64,000 bases of DNA from Sphingomonas adhaesiva (GTDB lineage Bacteria; Pseudomonadota; Alphaproteobacteria; Sphingomonadales; Sphingomonadaceae): positions 1,176,001 to 1,240,000 of the forward strand of contig NZ_JAQIJT010000002.1 of NCBI RefSeq assembly GCF_036946125.1, in the 5' to 3' direction. Numbering within the stretch: position 1 is the first letter of the stretch; every line of letters starts with the position of its first letter. The translations under genes were made by a program, and so were the position numbers. This document shows, one piece after another, positions 41,696 to 49,942 of this stretch. The notes under the pieces were generated by a model. The model worked only from the letters and a program-made list of their open reading frames with translations. It made no database searches and was not told the origin of the DNA.

Positions 41696-41789
41696 CGTCA
41701 TTCCCGCGCAGGCGGGACTCCGGACACGCTGTCGTCGCGGCTCCATCAGGAAGCGGCGCGTCTGTATCCCCGGCTGCGCGGGGACGGCG
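41696..41789. repeat. Hairpin repeats upstream of tRNA-Asn
   Basis: CGTCATTCCCGCGCAGGCGG (41696-41715) and TCCCCGGCTGCGCGGGGACG (41767-41786) are GC-rich hairpins of the dispersed intergenic family. They occupy much of the 197-base gap between nadK and the tRNA, and probably include the nadK transcript end. No open frame of interest is seen in the gap. Confidence 0.6.
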
Positions 41790-41862
41790 TGATTGTCGCA
41801 AGACTGTCGAAATAACGGGTTGCGCCGCGCGATTCCGGCTTTATAGACCCCCTCCACGGTGT

Positions 41863-41937
41863 TCCCTGATAGCTCAGCGGTAGAGCTCTCGACTGTTAAT
41901 CGAGCGGCCGTAGGTTCGAATCCTACTCAGGGAGCCA
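41863..41937 (+). tRNA. tRNA-Asn (anticodon GUU)
   Basis: The gene begins TCCCTGATAGCTCAGCGGTA and ends CTCAGGGAGCCA. The acceptor arms TCCCTGA/TCAGGGA pair fully, and the anticodon loop CTGTTAA on a CTCGA/TCGAG stem gives GTT. The T-loop is GTTCGAATC, and CCA is encoded. Length is 75 bases. Confidence 0.97.
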
Positions 41938-42093
41938 CCGTGCTTCTCCCCCCCATCGCCGGTTTTGTTGCTGCTTCACGACATGTCGTGCGACAACGTT
42001 CGTCGTGGGATAAATTCCATTCATCGCACGTTCCACTCGCATCGGCTATGCGCCGGACGGTCGCGCCGTCCGGGCGCGATAGGAGTGATGCAG

Positions 42094-42693
42094 ATGCTGA
42101 AGAATGTCGGCCGCAAGGCCATCGTGCTGGCATTGGCGGCCAGCACGACCCTGGTCGCCGCGTGCGCGACCGAGACCACCTACCGTCCCGCCACCGGCCA
42201 GGGTTTCTACCGCACCGGGTATAGCGACCTGCGGATCGAGCCGAACCGCTACCGCGTCACCTTCGCCGGCAACACCGTCACCGATCGCGACGTGGTGGAA
42301 CGCTACCTGCTGTTCCGTGCCGCCGAGCTGACGCTGCAGAACGGTTACGATTATTTCGTGATGGCCGACCGCGATACCGATCGTCAGGCCCGCACCTATT
42401 CGACGCCGGGGTTTGGCGGCTGGGGTCCGGGTTTCGGCGCCTGGGGCGGCGGCCTGTGGGGCCCGCGCTGGGGCTTCTACGGTCGCGGCTTCGGCTATCG
42501 CGCCTGGGACCCGTTCTGGGGCGATCCGTGGGGCTGGGGCGGCGGCGCCGACATCCGCACCGTCGACCGTTACGAGGCCTCGGCCGAGATCGTGATGTTC
42601 AGGGGCACGCCGGAGCGCGGCAACGTCCGCGCCTTCAACGCGCGCGCCGTGGTCGAATCGATCGGGCCGACGGTGAAGCTGCCCAAGCCGTAA
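42094..42693 (+). CDS. Gly/Trp-rich lipoprotein (CC0125/CC1285-type)
   Basis: A 199-residue predicted lipoprotein with lipobox (LVAAC, Cys24). The first part has TYRPATGQGFYRTGYSDLRI, NRYRVTFAGNTVTDRDVVER and LLFRAAELTLQNGYDYFVM. This resembles CC0125/CC1285-family envelope lipoproteins of Caulobacter and sphingomonads. The middle is rich in Gly, Trp and Phe. Its function is unknown; related genes are abundant in envelope stress sets. ATG 42094 is preferred because AGGAG (42081-42085) is 8 bases away; ATG 42088 would be only 2 bases away. Confidence 0.85.
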   Translation: MLKNVGRKAIVLALAASTTLVAACATETTYRPATGQGFYRTGYSDLRIEPNRYRVTFAGNTVTDRDVVERYLLFRAAELTLQNGYDYFVMADRDTDRQARTYSTPGFGGWGPGFGAWGGGLWGPRWGFYGRGFGYRAWDPFWGDPWGWGGGADIRTVDRYEASAEIVMFRGTPERGNVRAFNARAVVESIGPTVKLPKP

Positions 42694-42715
42694 GCGTCGG
42701 CGCTGCGCGCAAGAT

Positions 42716-42749
42716 AAAGGGCGCTCGCCGGTGCGGCGGGCGCCCTTTT
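42716..42749 (+). terminator. Rho-independent terminator after the lipoprotein gene
   Basis: AAAGGGCGCTCGCCGGTGCG followed by GCGGGCGCCCTTTT forms a long GC stem with a GTG loop, flanked by AAA and TTTT, 23 bases after the stop at 42693. The A and T tails also suggest it can work in both directions. The remaining 436 bases up to secA hold dispersed repeats and no gene. Confidence 0.85.
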
Positions 42750-42800
42750 CGTTGTTGGATCGTCATCCCCGCGCAGGCGAGACCTTTGCGAAACTCAGAT

Positions 42801-42997
42801 CCTTGTTCCCCGGCGAAGGCGGGACGTTGGCAAAACGGGTGTAACGGCACCCAGCCCACGCCGTGCTCCTGCGCAGGCAGGAGCCCAGGGCCCAGCAGAA
42901 CAACGCCTTATGGGACCTGCAACTCTCGGCTCCTGCCTTCGCAGGAGCACGGTGTAGCCTGCTGCAAAGGTCCCGCGGAGGCCGGGGTCCAGTTGGG
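42801..42997 (-). repeat. Compound dispersed repeat, copy 3 (inverted)
   Basis: Read on the minus strand it begins CCCAACTGGACCCCGGCC, passes 'tttgcagc', the hairpin CTCCTGCGAAGGCAGGAG, GTTGCAGGTCCCATAAGG, 'gggccctgggctcctgcc' and 'acccgttttgcc', and ends CCGGGGAACAAGG. This matches the copies at 2131-2323 and 27058-27252 along the whole length. Nearby partial units lie at 42761-42780 and 43048-43065. Confidence 0.87.
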
Positions 42998-43185
42998 CAG
43001 CGCTCGTGATCGAGCGCTCGCTTCCTTACCGAAGCCTTCCGACCGGGCCCCGGCCTTCGCCGGGGAAACGCCTTAGTCTGGACGGATCAGGGTCCAGGCT
43101 CCGCGAGGACAGCGTTTACGGGTTCGCGCCCCCGCGGCAGTGACCGGGTAATGGCGGCGGGGTGGCGATACCCCCGCCCCGTGCA

Positions 43186-45924
43186 TCACGCCGCGCCGTG
43201 GCAATGCTTGTACTTGCGCCCCGAACCGCACGGGCACGGCGCGTTGCGGCTGACCACGCCGTCCCAGTTCGCGGGATCGTCGCCCAGGTCCGCGGGCGCA
43301 TCGGGCTGGATGATCGACAGCGGCGGCAGCTGCGTCGTCACCAGGCCCAGCGTGCCCGCATCCACGTCGTTCGAATTGTCCTCACCCGTGAACGGATCGA
43401 AGTGGGTGGTGATGAAGTCGGGCAGCTCCGGCAGCGGCGGCGGCTCCTGCATGCGGAACTGCGCATGCGCGATCGTCTTCGTCACGTCCTCGCGGATCGC
43501 GTCGAGCATCCGCTGGAAGAGGTTGAACGCCTCCTGCTTATACTCGTTGATCGGCGTCTTCTGCGCATAGGCGCGCAGGTGGACGACCTGCCGCAGCGCG
43601 TCGAGCATCGCGAGATGCTCCTTCCAGTGATGATCCAGGTTCTGGAGCAGGATCGACTTCTCCACCTGCGTCCAGGTGTCCGGGTCGAGGTCCGCCGCCT
43701 TCGTCGTCACCGCCGTATCGGCCGCCTGCTGAACGCGCTCGGTCACCAGTTCGGGGTCGACCGAATCCTCGGTCAACCAGTCGTCGATCGGCAGTTCCAG
43801 ATTGAGGACATCGGCCAGCCGCGCCTTCATCCCCTCGACGTCCCATTGCTCGGGATAGGAATTGGGCGGGCAGGCATCGCCGATGATCGCATTGACCGTC
43901 TCGGCGCGCATGTCCTGGACGACCTCACCGACGGTATCGGCGTCCATGATGTCCGCGCGCTGCTCGTAGATGACCTTGCGCTGGTCGTTCATGACGTCGT
44001 CATATTCGACGACCTGCTTGCGGATGTCGTAGTTGCGCGCCTCGACCTTCTTCTGCGCGGTCTCGATCGCCTTGGTCAGCCACTTGCTGCCGATCGCCTC
44101 GCCGTCGCCGATGTTGTTGCGCATCATCTTCGCGAAGAGGGTGTCGGGGCCGAAGATGCGCAGCAGGTCGTCGTCGAGGCTGAGGTAGAAGCGCGACAGG
44201 CCCGGATCGCCCTGACGCCCGGAGCGGCCGCGCAGCTGGTTGTCGATGCGGCGGCTCTCGTGCCGCTCGGTACCCAGCACGAACAGCCCGCCGGCCTCCA
44301 GCACGCGCTGCTTCTCCGCGGCGATCTCGGCCTTGATCTGCTCGATCGCGGCGTCGCGCTCGGGACCGTCGGGCATCCCGGCGAGCTCGTCCTCGACGCG
44401 GAATTCCAGATTGCCGCCCAGCTGGATGTCGGTGCCGCGACCCGCCATGTTGGTCGCGATCGTCACCGCGCCGAGGCGTCCCGCCTGCGCGACGATATGC
44501 GCCTCGCGCTCGTGGTAGCGCGCGTTGAGCACCGAATGATCGACGCCCTCCTGACGCAGGAATTCGCTCAGCAGCTCCGACTTCTCGATCGAGACGGTGC
44601 CGACCAGCACCGGCTGGCCCTTCTCGGCATGTTCGCGGATGCGCCTGGCGATGGCGCGGAACTTGTCCTGCGTGTCCTTGTAGAATTCGTCTTCCTCGTC
44701 GACGCGGTGCACCGGCTTGTTGGTCGGTATCGTGACGACGTTCATCTTGTAGATGTCGTAGAATTCCGCCGCTTCGGTCGCCGCCGTGCCGGTCATCCCG
44801 GCCAGCTTGGGGTACATGCGGAAATAGTTCTGGAAGGTGATCGAGGCCATCGTCTGGTTCTCGGGCTCGATCTGGACGCCCTCCTTCGCCTCGACCGCCT
44901 GGTGCAGGCCGTCCGACCAGCGCCGGCCGTCCATCATGCGCCCGGTGAACTCGTCGATGATGATGACCTTGCCGTCCTTGACGATATAGTCGGTATCGGC
45001 CTTGAACATCACGTTCGCGCGCAGCGACTGGTTCAGATGGTGGACGACCTGCGTGTTCTCGAAATCGTACAGGTTCGCGCCCTGGAGCAGCCCGGCGGCC
45101 TCCAGCATGCGCTCCACCTTCTCGGTCCCGTCCTCGGTCAGGACGATGGTCTTCTGCTTCTCGTCCTTCTCGTAATCCTCTTCCGACAGCTGCTTCACGA
45201 CCGCATCGACGCCGATATACAGGTCGCTCTTGTCGTCGGTCGGCCCGGAGATGATGAGCGGGGTGCGCGCCTCGTCGATCAGGACCGAATCGACCTCGTC
45301 GACGATCGCCATCGCGAAGGCGCGCTGCACCATCGACGCGCGATCGTACTTCATATTGTCGCGCAGATAGTCGAAGCCGAACTCGTTGTTCGTGCCGTAG
45401 GTGATGTCCGCGGCATAGGCGGCGCGGCGCTCGTCGTCGGTCAGATTGGGGACGATCACCCCGGTGGTCAGCCCCAGGAAGCGATAGACGCGGCCCATCC
45501 AGTCGGCGTCGCGGCTGGCGAGGTAATCGTTGACGGTGATGACGTGGACGCCCTCGCCCGGCAGCGCGTTCAGATAGGTGGCGAGCGTCGCCACCAGCGT
45601 CTTGCCCTCGCCGGTGCGCATCTCCGCGATCTCGCCGCGGTGGAGCACGATGCCGCCGATCATCTGCACGTCGTAGTGGCGCTGGCCGAGCACGCGGCTC
45701 GCCGCCTCGCGCACGGTCGCGAACGCCTCGGGCAGCAGCTGGTCGAGCGTTTCGCCGTTCGCCAGCCGCTCGCGGAAGAGGACGGTCTGGCGGGCGAGCG
45801 TGGCGTCGTCCATCGCCTGGAGCGCGGGCTCGAACGACGCGATCTTCGCGAGGACCGGGTTGAGCGACTTGACGTAACGGTCGTTGGACGACCCGAAGAG
45901 CGACTTGGCAATACCGCCGAACAT
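43186..45924 (-). CDS. secA: Protein translocase ATPase SecA
   Basis: Motor of the Sec export pathway; 912 residues. NBD1 has Walker A MRTGEGKTLVA (about residues 102-112) and the DEVDS box, with TYGTNNEFGFDYLRDN nearby. NBD2 has NMAGRGTDIQLGGN and QLRGRSGRQGDPG. The helical and preprotein cross-linking domains lie between. The C-terminus ends with the zinc-binding SEC-C motif APCPCGSGRKYKHCHG, which contacts SecB. ATG 45924 (MFGGIAKSLFGSSNDR) is the usual start. Downstream, a GC-rich stem at 43154-43178 may end the transcript. Confidence 0.98.
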   Translation of the reverse strand: MFGGIAKSLFGSSNDRYVKSLNPVLAKIASFEPALQAMDDATLARQTVLFRERLANGETLDQLLPEAFATVREAASRVLGQRHYDVQMIGGIVLHRGEIAEMRTGEGKTLVATLATYLNALPGEGVHVITVNDYLASRDADWMGRVYRFLGLTTGVIVPNLTDDERRAAYAADITYGTNNEFGFDYLRDNMKYDRASMVQRAFAMAIVDEVDSVLIDEARTPLIISGPTDDKSDLYIGVDAVVKQLSEEDYEKDEKQKTIVLTEDGTEKVERMLEAAGLLQGANLYDFENTQVVHHLNQSLRANVMFKADTDYIVKDGKVIIIDEFTGRMMDGRRWSDGLHQAVEAKEGVQIEPENQTMASITFQNYFRMYPKLAGMTGTAATEAAEFYDIYKMNVVTIPTNKPVHRVDEEDEFYKDTQDKFRAIARRIREHAEKGQPVLVGTVSIEKSELLSEFLRQEGVDHSVLNARYHEREAHIVAQAGRLGAVTIATNMAGRGTDIQLGGNLEFRVEDELAGMPDGPERDAAIEQIKAEIAAEKQRVLEAGGLFVLGTERHESRRIDNQLRGRSGRQGDPGLSRFYLSLDDDLLRIFGPDTLFAKMMRNNIGDGEAIGSKWLTKAIETAQKKVEARNYDIRKQVVEYDDVMNDQRKVIYEQRADIMDADTVGEVVQDMRAETVNAIIGDACPPNSYPEQWDVEGMKARLADVLNLELPIDDWLTEDSVDPELVTERVQQAADTAVTTKAADLDPDTWTQVEKSILLQNLDHHWKEHLAMLDALRQVVHLRAYAQKTPINEYKQEAFNLFQRMLDAIREDVTKTIAHAQFRMQEPPPLPELPDFITTHFDPFTGEDNSNDVDAGTLGLVTTQLPPLSIIQPDAPADLGDDPANWDGVVSRNAPCPCGSGRKYKHCHGAA

Positions 45925-46027
45925 GGGCGTGGTTCCTGTGATGGCAGGGCGGCGCGGCACCGCATCGATACGGCCCGCGCAAGGGAAAAACGGCGAAGAC
46001 GACGGCCGGTTGCCGCCGGGCGCGGCG

Positions 46028-46300
46028 CTATTCGCGCCGGCGGGTCGCGTAGGCGGGCTCTACGGGCAGAAGCGCGAGGACGGCCGCCACGGGCGCGGCG
46101 GCGCTGGCGCTCCGCGTCGCGAGCGCCTGAACCGGGCGCGCGGCGACCCGCTGTGCCGCGGCGGCGGCGACGGCGACGCGCGCCTGCTGCGCCACCGCCT
46201 GCGCCGCGACGGGCGGCTGACGCACGCTGCCGCCGATGCCGGTCAGCGCCGACAATAACGCGGAAAGGAGCAGCAGCAGGTTCATGACGACGACGGACAT
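46028..46300 (-). CDS. Small Ala/Val-rich exported or membrane protein, hypothetical
   Basis: About 90 residues. An N-terminal hydrophobic segment (MNLLLLLSALLSALTGIG) is followed by an Ala/Val/Gln-rich body (VAQQARVAVAAAAAQRVA) and a basic end (YATRRRE). It looks like a small secreted or membrane-anchored protein. ATG 46300 or the in-frame ATG 46285 are both possible and neither has a clear ribosome site. It is the least certain gene in the window. It sits upstream of secA on the same strand. Confidence 0.5.
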   Translation of the reverse strand: MSVVVMNLLLLLSALLSALTGIGGSVRQPPVAAQAVAQQARVAVAAAAAQRVAARPVQALATRSASAAAPVAAVLALLPVEPAYATRRRE

Positions 46301-46334
46301 AGGGGCAGACGCGCCAACGTCCAAGCGCTTCGTA

Positions 46335-46709
46335 TCACCACAAGGTCGGCACCGGGTAGCGACGGATCGTTTCGTCCGCGGTGACGAGCGTCAGCCCGGC
46401 GTGAAGCGCATGCGCGATCAGCATTCGATCGACGGGATCGCGATGGAACATCGGAAGCTCGGCCGCGATCCGCCAACAGGCTTCAGGAAAGTCGAGCACG
46501 GTCATGAAGAAGCGATCCAGCGTCGACTGAAGATCGAGCGCGGCCCCGAACCGCCCGCGGGCGTCCAGATCGGCAAATTCATAAGCGGTGACCGCGCTGA
46601 CGAAGAGCGCGCGTCCTTCATCCGCAATAGCCCGCTGCGCGGCGCGGGAAAGCTTTGGATCGCCGGTGCGCAACCAAACCAGAGTCTGCGTATCAATCAG
46701 CAGCGCCAA
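46335..46709 (-). CDS. PIN-domain toxin (VapC-like)
   Basis: A 124-residue PIN-domain RNase, likely the toxin of a type II system. The acidic sites are visible: Asp6 in LLIDTQTLVWL, Glu in AVTAYEFADLDARG, Asp in MFHRDPVDRMLIAHAL, and Asp in LVTADETIRRYPV. The start is TTG at 46709, 17 bases inside the 3' end of the antitoxin gene, as is common for coupled pairs. The RNA target is unknown. It lies between secA and argJ. Confidence 0.9.
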   Translation of the reverse strand: MALLIDTQTLVWLRTGDPKLSRAAQRAIADEGRALFVSAVTAYEFADLDARGRFGAALDLQSTLDRFFMTVLDFPEACWRIAAELPMFHRDPVDRMLIAHALHAGLTLVTADETIRRYPVPTLW

Positions 46710-46995
46710 ATTTCCGCCTCTCGCGCTCCTCCAGTTCGGCCTCGCTCATCCGCAAGGCCCGCACGTCGATGGACGTACCGTCGAAGGCATCACGCCACGC
46801 CCCGATCGCCGCGAGCCGGCGGGCACGGACCGCCTCCCGGTCGGCATCCGCGAAAGGCGGCACTTCCTCTACCGGAACCAGCCGGACCGGCCGCTCCCCC
46901 TCGCGCAGCAGGACGACCTCCTCGCCGCGCGTCGCGGCGGCGAGCAGCTCCGCGAGGCGCTTCTCCGCCTCGCCGATGGTGACGTGAATGCCCAT
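46693..46995 (-). CDS. Phd/YefM-type antitoxin
   Basis: A 100-residue prevent-host-death family antitoxin. The N-terminal DNA-binding part is MGIHVTIGEAEKRLAELLAA, then ATRGEEVVLLREGERPVRLV. The C-terminal part (TSIDVRALRMSEAELEERER) would wrap the PIN toxin. The gene precedes and overlaps the toxin gene, so it is made first and probably represses the pair's promoter. The frame is open far upstream, but homology begins at the ATG at 46995. Confidence 0.9.
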   Translation of the reverse strand: MGIHVTIGEAEKRLAELLAAATRGEEVVLLREGERPVRLVPVEEVPPFADADREAVRARRLAAIGAWRDAFDGTSIDVRALRMSEAELEERERRKFGAAD

Positions 46996-47077
46996 GGCGG
47001 CATTGTCCTTGCTTCGACGTGCGGCGTCAACGACGCCGATATGGCGAACCCGGTGCCGCCACGCTAAGGCCGCGCAG

Positions 47078-48304
47078 ATGTCGCACGCCGCCTCCCCGCT
47101 CGCCCTGCCCTTTCCCCAGATGCCGCCGATCGCCGGCGTCACGCTGCGCGTGGCGCGGGCGCGGTACAAGGAATGGGATCGGTGCGACCTGACCTTCGCG
47201 CAATTCGCGCCGGGGACGACCGTGGCGGGCGTGACCACCCAATCCAGGTGTCCGTCGCCCGAAGTCGAATGGTGTCGCGCCGCGCTGGTCCTGGGACAGG
47301 CGCGCGCGCTGGTGGTGAACGCGGGCAATTCCAACGCCTTCACCGGGCATCGCGGACGCGCCGCGGTGGAGGCGATCGCAGCGCAGGCGGCGACCGCGCT
47401 CGACTGCCGCCCGTCCGACGTGTTCGTCGCCTCGACCGGCGTGATCGGCGTGCCGCTGCCGATCGACAAGGCGCAGGCGGGGCTGGCGGCCGCCTTCGCC
47501 GCGCCGGATGCGGACTGGCGCGCGGCGGCGGAGGCGATCGGGACGACCGATACCTTCGCCAAGGGCGCGACCGCGACCGCGGTGGTGGACGGGCGCACGA
47601 TCACGATCGCGGCGATCATCAAGGGCAGCGGGATGATCGCGCCGGACATGGCGACGATGCTGGGCTTCGTGTTCACCGATGCCGCGGTCGAGGCGCCGTT
47701 CCTCCAGGCGGCGCTGTCCGCCGCCAACACGCGTACCTTTTCCTGCATCACGGTCGACAGCGACACGTCCACCAGCGACACGGTGCTGGCCTTCGCGACC
47801 GGCGCGGCGGGCAACGTACCGCTGGCCGACGACGATAGCGCGGGCGCGGACGCCTTTCGCGCGGCGCTCGCCGATGTCTGCCGTCAGCTGGCGCTGCTGG
47901 TGGTGCGCGATGGCGAGGGTGCCTCGAAGCTGATCGAGATCACGGTCGAGGGGGCCGACAGCGACGCCTCGGCGCACCGCGTCGCGCTGTCCATCGCCAA
48001 CTCGCCGCTGGTGAAGACCGCGATCGCGGGCGAGGACGCCAATTGGGGCCGCGTGGTGATGGCGGTGGGCAAGGCGGGGGAGCCCGCCGAACGCGACCGC
48101 CTGTCGATCCGCTTCGGTGCGACGCAGGTGGCGCAGGGCGGGTTGGCGGTCGAAGGCTATGACGAGGCGCCCGTCGCCGCGCATCTGAAGGGGCAGGAGG
48201 TCGAGATCGGCGTCGACCTGGGGCTGGCCGACGGTCGCGCCACGGTGTGGACCTGCGACCTGACGCACGGCTACATCTCGATCAACGCGGACTATCGAAG
48301 CTAG
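47078..48304 (+). CDS. argJ: Bifunctional ornithine acetyltransferase / N-acetylglutamate synthase
   Basis: Recycles acetyl groups in arginine synthesis; 408 residues. The precursor self-cleaves before Thr193 in KGSGMIAPDMATMLGF to give alpha and beta chains. Landmarks are VVNAGNSNAFTG, VFVASTGVIGVPLP, SDTSTSDTVLAFATG and IANSPLVKTAIAGEDANWGR. Whether it also makes N-acetylglutamate from acetyl-CoA (bifunctional form) is not certain. ATG 47078 begins MSHAASPLALPFPQM. It is divergent from the antitoxin gene. Confidence 0.95.
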   Translation: MSHAASPLALPFPQMPPIAGVTLRVARARYKEWDRCDLTFAQFAPGTTVAGVTTQSRCPSPEVEWCRAALVLGQARALVVNAGNSNAFTGHRGRAAVEAIAAQAATALDCRPSDVFVASTGVIGVPLPIDKAQAGLAAAFAAPDADWRAAAEAIGTTDTFAKGATATAVVDGRTITIAAIIKGSGMIAPDMATMLGFVFTDAAVEAPFLQAALSAANTRTFSCITVDSDTSTSDTVLAFATGAAGNVPLADDDSAGADAFRAALADVCRQLALLVVRDGEGASKLIEITVEGADSDASAHRVALSIANSPLVKTAIAGEDANWGRVVMAVGKAGEPAERDRLSIRFGATQVAQGGLAVEGYDEAPVAAHLKGQEVEIGVDLGLADGRATVWTCDLTHGYISINADYRS

Positions 48305-48315
48305 GCCCGGCGCGA

Positions 48316-49422
48316 TCAGCGAAGGAGACCGGACACCAGCGCGACCAGCTCGGGCTGGCGGCTGGTCAGCGTCTTGGCCATCGCGCCGCGCAGCTGGGCG
48401 CGGACCGTCTGATATGACACGCCCCGTTCGCGCGCGATCGCGCGCAGGTCGAGCCCGGCGACGAGGCCCATCACCACCGCCGCCTCGGCACGGGTCAGAT
48501 CGAAGCCGTCCATCAGCGCGACCGCGTGATCCGCCGTCGGTTCCCGCCCGGCGATGCTGAGCAGCACGCTGGCCGCCGCGAACGATCCCGTCCCGCGCGA
48601 GGGGATCGGCGATACGATGGCGAGCAACGGAGGATCGCCTTCCACGACGGACCGCAGCACGACCCGCCGGACCCCGCGGCTCAGGCTGCCATCGGCGACC
48701 ACGTCGTCGATCGCGCGGGACAGCACGGCATCGCTGTGCGCCGACGCGGCGTGGAGACGGCGATGCCGCAGCACCAGGTGACGGCCACGCGCCAGCAGCG
48801 CCTCGGCGCTGTCGGACAAGGCGACCGGCTGGCGGCCGACACCGAGCGCCATGGTAGCGCTGCCGTCGCGACCGATCGCCGCCACGAGCGCGTCGGTTTC
48901 CATCTGGCCGAACCGCACCGCCACCTCCACCGCACCGGAGATCGCAGGCAGCAGGGCCTGGAAGAGCGCCTTTTCCGCGGCGCTGGCCGCGCCCACGCCC
49001 TCGGCGCGCGAGACGGTGAAGGCGGCGATGCGTCCGTCCAGCTGGAGGGGCAGCTTCGCCAGCATCACCTCCGACCCGCCGGCCGGGATCAGAAAGCGCC
49101 GGTACAGATCGATATGGCCCGGATCGCGGCCGTGCAGGAAATCCTGCTCCGACAATACCCGGCCCGGTGCCGCGTTGAGGGTGGCGTTGATGCGCGGGTT
49201 GCGCGCCGGATCGTAGATGCCGTGTTCGATCAGATCGGGCATCCCGACATGCGACACGTTGCACGCCTGGAAATGATCGATGTCGCCGCTCGCGCTGGCG
49301 ACGACCAGATCGCCGAAGCGTGCCCGCGTCTGACGGACGACGCCGCCGATCGCCGATTCCCAGGATCGCTGTCCGTGCGCCGCGCGCCAGAATCCCTCGG
49401 CCACGGCACCGTCAGCTTCCAT
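48316..49422 (-). CDS. LuxR-type (GerE) helix-turn-helix regulator
   Basis: A 368-residue regulator. A long N-terminal region of unknown fold (no clear autoinducer motif) is followed by a C-terminal GerE HTH: FDLTRAEAAVVMGLVAGLDL then RAIARERGVSYQTVRAQLRG. This is the tetrahelical LuxR DNA-binding domain. The N-terminal DIDHFQACNVSHVGMPD and PAGGSEVMLAKLPLQLDGRI have a PAS/GAF-like pattern, inferred only. The gene converges with argJ, with 11 bases between stops. Targets are unknown. Confidence 0.87.
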   Translation of the reverse strand: MEADGAVAEGFWRAAHGQRSWESAIGGVVRQTRARFGDLVVASASGDIDHFQACNVSHVGMPDLIEHGIYDPARNPRINATLNAAPGRVLSEQDFLHGRDPGHIDLYRRFLIPAGGSEVMLAKLPLQLDGRIAAFTVSRAEGVGAASAAEKALFQALLPAISGAVEVAVRFGQMETDALVAAIGRDGSATMALGVGRQPVALSDSAEALLARGRHLVLRHRRLHAASAHSDAVLSRAIDDVVADGSLSRGVRRVVLRSVVEGDPPLLAIVSPIPSRGTGSFAAASVLLSIAGREPTADHAVALMDGFDLTRAEAAVVMGLVAGLDLRAIARERGVSYQTVRAQLRGAMAKTLTSRQPELVALVSGLLR

Positions 49423-49577
49423 CGATCACCCGACCGCACTTTTCGCCGTTCACGATCATGCCCCCCGTTCCGACGCGCCGACCCTGGCGTACCCGTGCGG
49501 CGCCGGTCAACGCCGCGCCGCCACGCCCACTGCCCGCGGTGGGCAGGAATGGGACGGCGGCGCGTCGCGAGGTCCGC

Positions 49578-49898
49578 TTACAGCTCGCCTTCGAGCCACT
49601 GCTTGATGCGCCCCTTCGGCTCCGCACCGACCTTCGTCGCGGCGGGGGCGCCGCCCTTGAACAGGATCATCGTCGGGATACCGCGCACGCCGTAGCGGCC
49701 GGGGGCGTCGGGATTCTCGTCGATGTTCAGCTTGGCGATCGTCACCTGCTCGCCCAGCTCGTCGCTGATCTCTTCCAGCGCCGGGCCGATCATCTTGCAC
49801 GGCCCGCACCATTCCGCCCAGAAATCGACCAGCACCGGCTTGTCCGCGGACAGCACGTCGTTCTGGAAGCTGGCGTCGGTGATCGTCTTCGTGGCCAT
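49578..49898 (-). CDS. trxA: Thioredoxin
   Basis: A 106-residue disulfide reductant with the active site WCGPC (Cys31 and Cys34) in LVDFWAEWCGPCKMIGPALE, and the cis-proline loop GVRGIPTMILFKGG. The start is ATG 49898, with AAGGAG upstream. It is the last gene of the divL-to-trxA cluster, 44 bases after addA, an order that recurs in alphaproteobacteria. Confidence 0.97.
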   Translation of the reverse strand: MATKTITDASFQNDVLSADKPVLVDFWAEWCGPCKMIGPALEEISDELGEQVTIAKLNIDENPDAPGRYGVRGIPTMILFKGGAPAATKVGAEPKGRIKQWLEGEL

Positions 49899-49942
49899 GT
49901 CTATCTCCTTCGATCCCCATCTAGGGGTGGGTGCCGGAGGGC

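Noticed and set aside
43154..43178. GC-rich stem after secA as a terminator
   Set aside because: GGCGGGGT/ACCCCCGCC pairs well, but no T-run follows on the minus strand, so I do not list it as a terminator.
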